Assembly (NCBI GenBank): GCA_024653405.1
Contig: JANLGB010000148.1
Coordinates: 1-5,680 of the forward strand
Direction of reading: 5' to 3'
DNA length: 5,680 nt
Source: Candidatus Saccharicenans sp.
GTDB taxonomy: Bacteria; Acidobacteriota; Aminicenantia; Aminicenantales; Saccharicenantaceae
The notes under the pieces are model-generated. The model saw nothing but the letters and a program-made list of their open reading frames with translations, had not been told where the DNA came from and did not search any database. Shown here piece by piece: positions 4,070 to 5,680 of this stretch (position 1 is its first letter; every line of letters starts with the position of its first letter). The position numbers were made by a program, and so were the translations under genes.

Positions 4070-5680
4070 TCAGTCGTATTCGGACCAGCGTTTGACCTTT
4101 AAGTCGCTGAGTTTTTTACTGCGGAAAGCGGAGACAAAGGCCTCGGCCAGCTGCAGGTTGGTGATCACGGGTATCCCCAGGTCGATGGCCAGGCGGCGCA
4201 TCCGGTAATCGGAATCAAACTCTATGCGCTTTCCGGTGTGGGGGATGGAAATCAGAAAATCAATCTTTTTCTCCATAAGAAAATCTTTCAGGTTGGGCTG
4301 GCGGGGCTGGTGAATCTTAAACAGCCGGGTGCTTTCAATTCCGTGGCGCTTGAGGAATCTGGAAGTACCTTCGGTGGCGTAGATAATGAGGCCGGTTCTG
4401 GCCAGCTCCAAGGCCGCGGCTAAAAATTTCTGCTTGTTTTCTTCTCCACCGAGACTCAGCAGGATGGATTTTTCCGGGAGCCTGTAGCCTGCGGCCATCA
4501 TGGCCTTGAGCAGCGCTTCATAGGCATCATCACCCAGGCAGGCCACCTCACCGGTCGAAGCCATTTCCACGCCCAGCCGCGGGTCAGCTCCCTTAAGCCG
4601 GGAAAAGGAAAACTGCGGGGCCTTGACCCCGACATAATTCAGTTCAAAGATTGACCGGTTGTTGTTCACCGGCAGACCGAGTATAGCCCTTACGGCCAGG
4701 TCGATAAACGGAATGCGCGAGACCTTGGAAACAAAGGGAAGCGAACGAGAAGCCCGCAGGTTACATTCAATGACCTTGAGCTCGTTGTCTTTAGCCAAGA
4801 GCTGCAGATTAAACGGCCCGGTTATTTTGAGGGCCCTGGCTATTTTTTCCCCGATGATGCGCACGCGCCTTATGGTTTCGATGTAAAGTTTTTGCGGCGG
4901 CACCACCATGGTGGCATCGCCGGAATGAACCCCGGCATTTTCAACATGCTCAATGATGGCCGAAGCCAGCACCTTTCCTTTGCTGGCGACAGCTTCTAAT
5001 TCAATTTCTTTGGCCCCGATAATGAACTTGGAAATAACTACGGGATGTTCTGGCGAAACCAAGGAGGCCCTTTTCAAGTATTGCTCGAGAAAGCTTTCTT
5101 CAAAAACCAGGCTCATGGCCGCGCCGCTCAGCACATAGGAGGGCCTGATGATGACCGGGTAGCCAGCCTCGGCGCAGAACTTCCTGGCCTCTTCCAGGCT
5201 GGTGACCTCTTTCCACGGTGGCTGGTCTATGCCGAGTTGGTCCAGGAGCCTGGAAAACTTGTGGCGGTCTTCGGCCCGGTCAATGCTTTCCGGTGAAGTT
5301 CCCAGCACCCGCACTCCAGCCTGGTGGAGTTTCAAAGCCAGGTTATTTGGCACCTGGCCGCCCATGGAAATTATCACCCCGGCCGGCTTTTCTTTCTCAT
5401 AAATATCCAGCACTCGCTCAAAGCTTAACTCGTCAAAATATAAACGGTCGCACATATCATAGTCAGTGGACACAGTTTCCGGGTTGTAGTTGACCATAAT
5501 CGTCTGATAGCCGAGTTTTCTAAGCGTCAACACCGTGTTTACCCCGCACCAGTCGAACTCGACCGATGAGCCGATGCTGTACGGACCGGAGCCCAGCACC
5601 ATTATTTTTTTCTTTGACGGCCGGAACCTGACATCGTCTTCCGTGCCGCAGTAGGTTAGATAAAGATAGTTGGTTTTGGC
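4070..5680 (-). CDS. carB: Carbamoyl-phosphate synthase large subunit, C-terminal half (runs off right edge)
   Basis: The visible 536 residues enter the window in frame at 5680 and stop at TGA 4072-4070. Full CarB is about 1,070 residues, so this is the second half. It holds the ATP-grasp domain that phosphorylates carbamate to carbamoyl phosphate for pyrimidine and arginine synthesis, and the regulatory MGS-like domain. In visible numbering: nucleotide-binding entry GSGPYSIGSSVEFDWC (30-45), NPETVSTDYD (66-75), RPSYVLSGAAM (179-189) and ENAGVHSGDAT (247-257). Gln293, Glu305, Asn307, Arg309 and Arg312 align with E. coli Gln829, Glu841, Asn843, Arg845 and Arg848, the metal/ATP site. The MGS domain starts near 404. 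Lys416, Thr436, Thr439 and Lys455 match the spacing of E. coli Lys954, Thr974, Thr977 and Lys993, reported for UMP/IMP binding, so nucleotide control is plausible. The signatures SSVEFDWC and SGAAM, and the ending VKRWSEYD, mark the Bacteroidota/eukaryotic CAD-like type. The N-terminal half and any carA lie outside the window. Confidence 0.97.
   Translation of the reverse strand, partial: AKTNYLYLTYCGTEDDVRFRPSKKKIMVLGSGPYSIGSSVEFDWCGVNTVLTLRKLGYQTIMVNYNPETVSTDYDMCDRLYFDELSFERVLDIYEKEKPAGVIISMGGQVPNNLALKLHQAGVRVLGTSPESIDRAEDRHKFSRLLDQLGIDQPPWKEVTSLEEARKFCAEAGYPVIIRPSYVLSGAAMSLVFEESFLEQYLKRASLVSPEHPVVISKFIIGAKEIELEAVASKGKVLASAIIEHVENAGVHSGDATMVVPPQKLYIETIRRVRIIGEKIARALKITGPFNLQLLAKDNELKVIECNLRASRSLPFVSKVSRIPFIDLAVRAILGLPVNNNRSIFELNYVGVKAPQFSFSRLKGADPRLGVEMASTGEVACLGDDAYEALLKAMMAAGYRLPEKSILLSLGGEENKQKFLAAALELARTGLIIYATEGTSRFLKRHGIESTRLFKIHQPRQPNLKDFLMEKKIDFLISIPHTGKRIEFDSDYRMRRLAIDLGIPVITNLQLAEAFVSAFRSKKLSDLKVKRWSEYD

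Noticed and set aside
4238..5493. Several plus-strand frames of 60-90 codons opposite carB
   Set aside because: All are antisense shadows of a strongly conserved gene, with no ribosome binding sites or recognisable domains.

Overview
The window is chromosomal-looking DNA with roughly balanced base composition, ordinary bacterial Shine-Dalgarno sites (GGAG/GGAGG) and mixed ATG, GTG and TTG starts. It probably comes from a Gram-negative, possibly uncultivated bacterium. The CarB fragment is of the type that, from memory, Bacteroidota share with eukaryotic CAD/CPS1, not the E. coli/Bacillus type. Together with the ECF sigma operon and the Tat-exported protein this fits an FCB-group or Acidobacteriota/Aminicenantota-like lineage, but that placement is a guess. 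No tRNA, rRNA, CRISPR array, insertion sequence or phage gene was seen.

Layout from left to right. (1) Minus strand, 1-498: the N-terminal 166 residues of a protein with a twin-arginine signal, running off the left edge. (2) 499-901: a divergent intergenic region with a good minus-strand sigma70-like promoter and a weaker plus-strand one. The minus-strand leader holds a possible 15-codon ORF and a small hairpin. (3) Plus strand, 914-1660: a class I SAM-dependent methyltransferase with a hydrophobic insertion near its C-terminus. (4) 1661-1831: a short convergent gap. (5) Minus strand, 1832-2227: a small VOC (glyoxalase-fold) protein. (6) 2228-2500: a spacer with no convincing gene. (7) Minus strand, 3829 down to 2501: a tight three-gene operon of a three-helix membrane protein, an ECF sigma factor and a small two-helix membrane protein that is the likely anti-sigma factor. 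Its start overlaps the sigma stop by 4 bases. (8) 3830-4069: an intergenic region with a candidate promoter for that operon. (9) Minus strand, 4070-5680: the C-terminal half of carbamoyl-phosphate synthase large subunit, running off the right edge.

The sigma operon is the one clear functional module. The membrane protein and the putative anti-sigma factor probably sense or transmit an envelope state that controls release of the sigma factor. carB supplies carbamoyl phosphate for pyrimidines and arginine and appears unrelated to its neighbour. The methyltransferase, the VOC protein and the Tat protein have no visible pathway partners here. I found no clearly new biological system. The items most worth a second look are the CAD-like CarB, the anti-sigma factor without a zinc motif, the leader of the Tat-protein gene and the unexplained spacer at 2228-2500.
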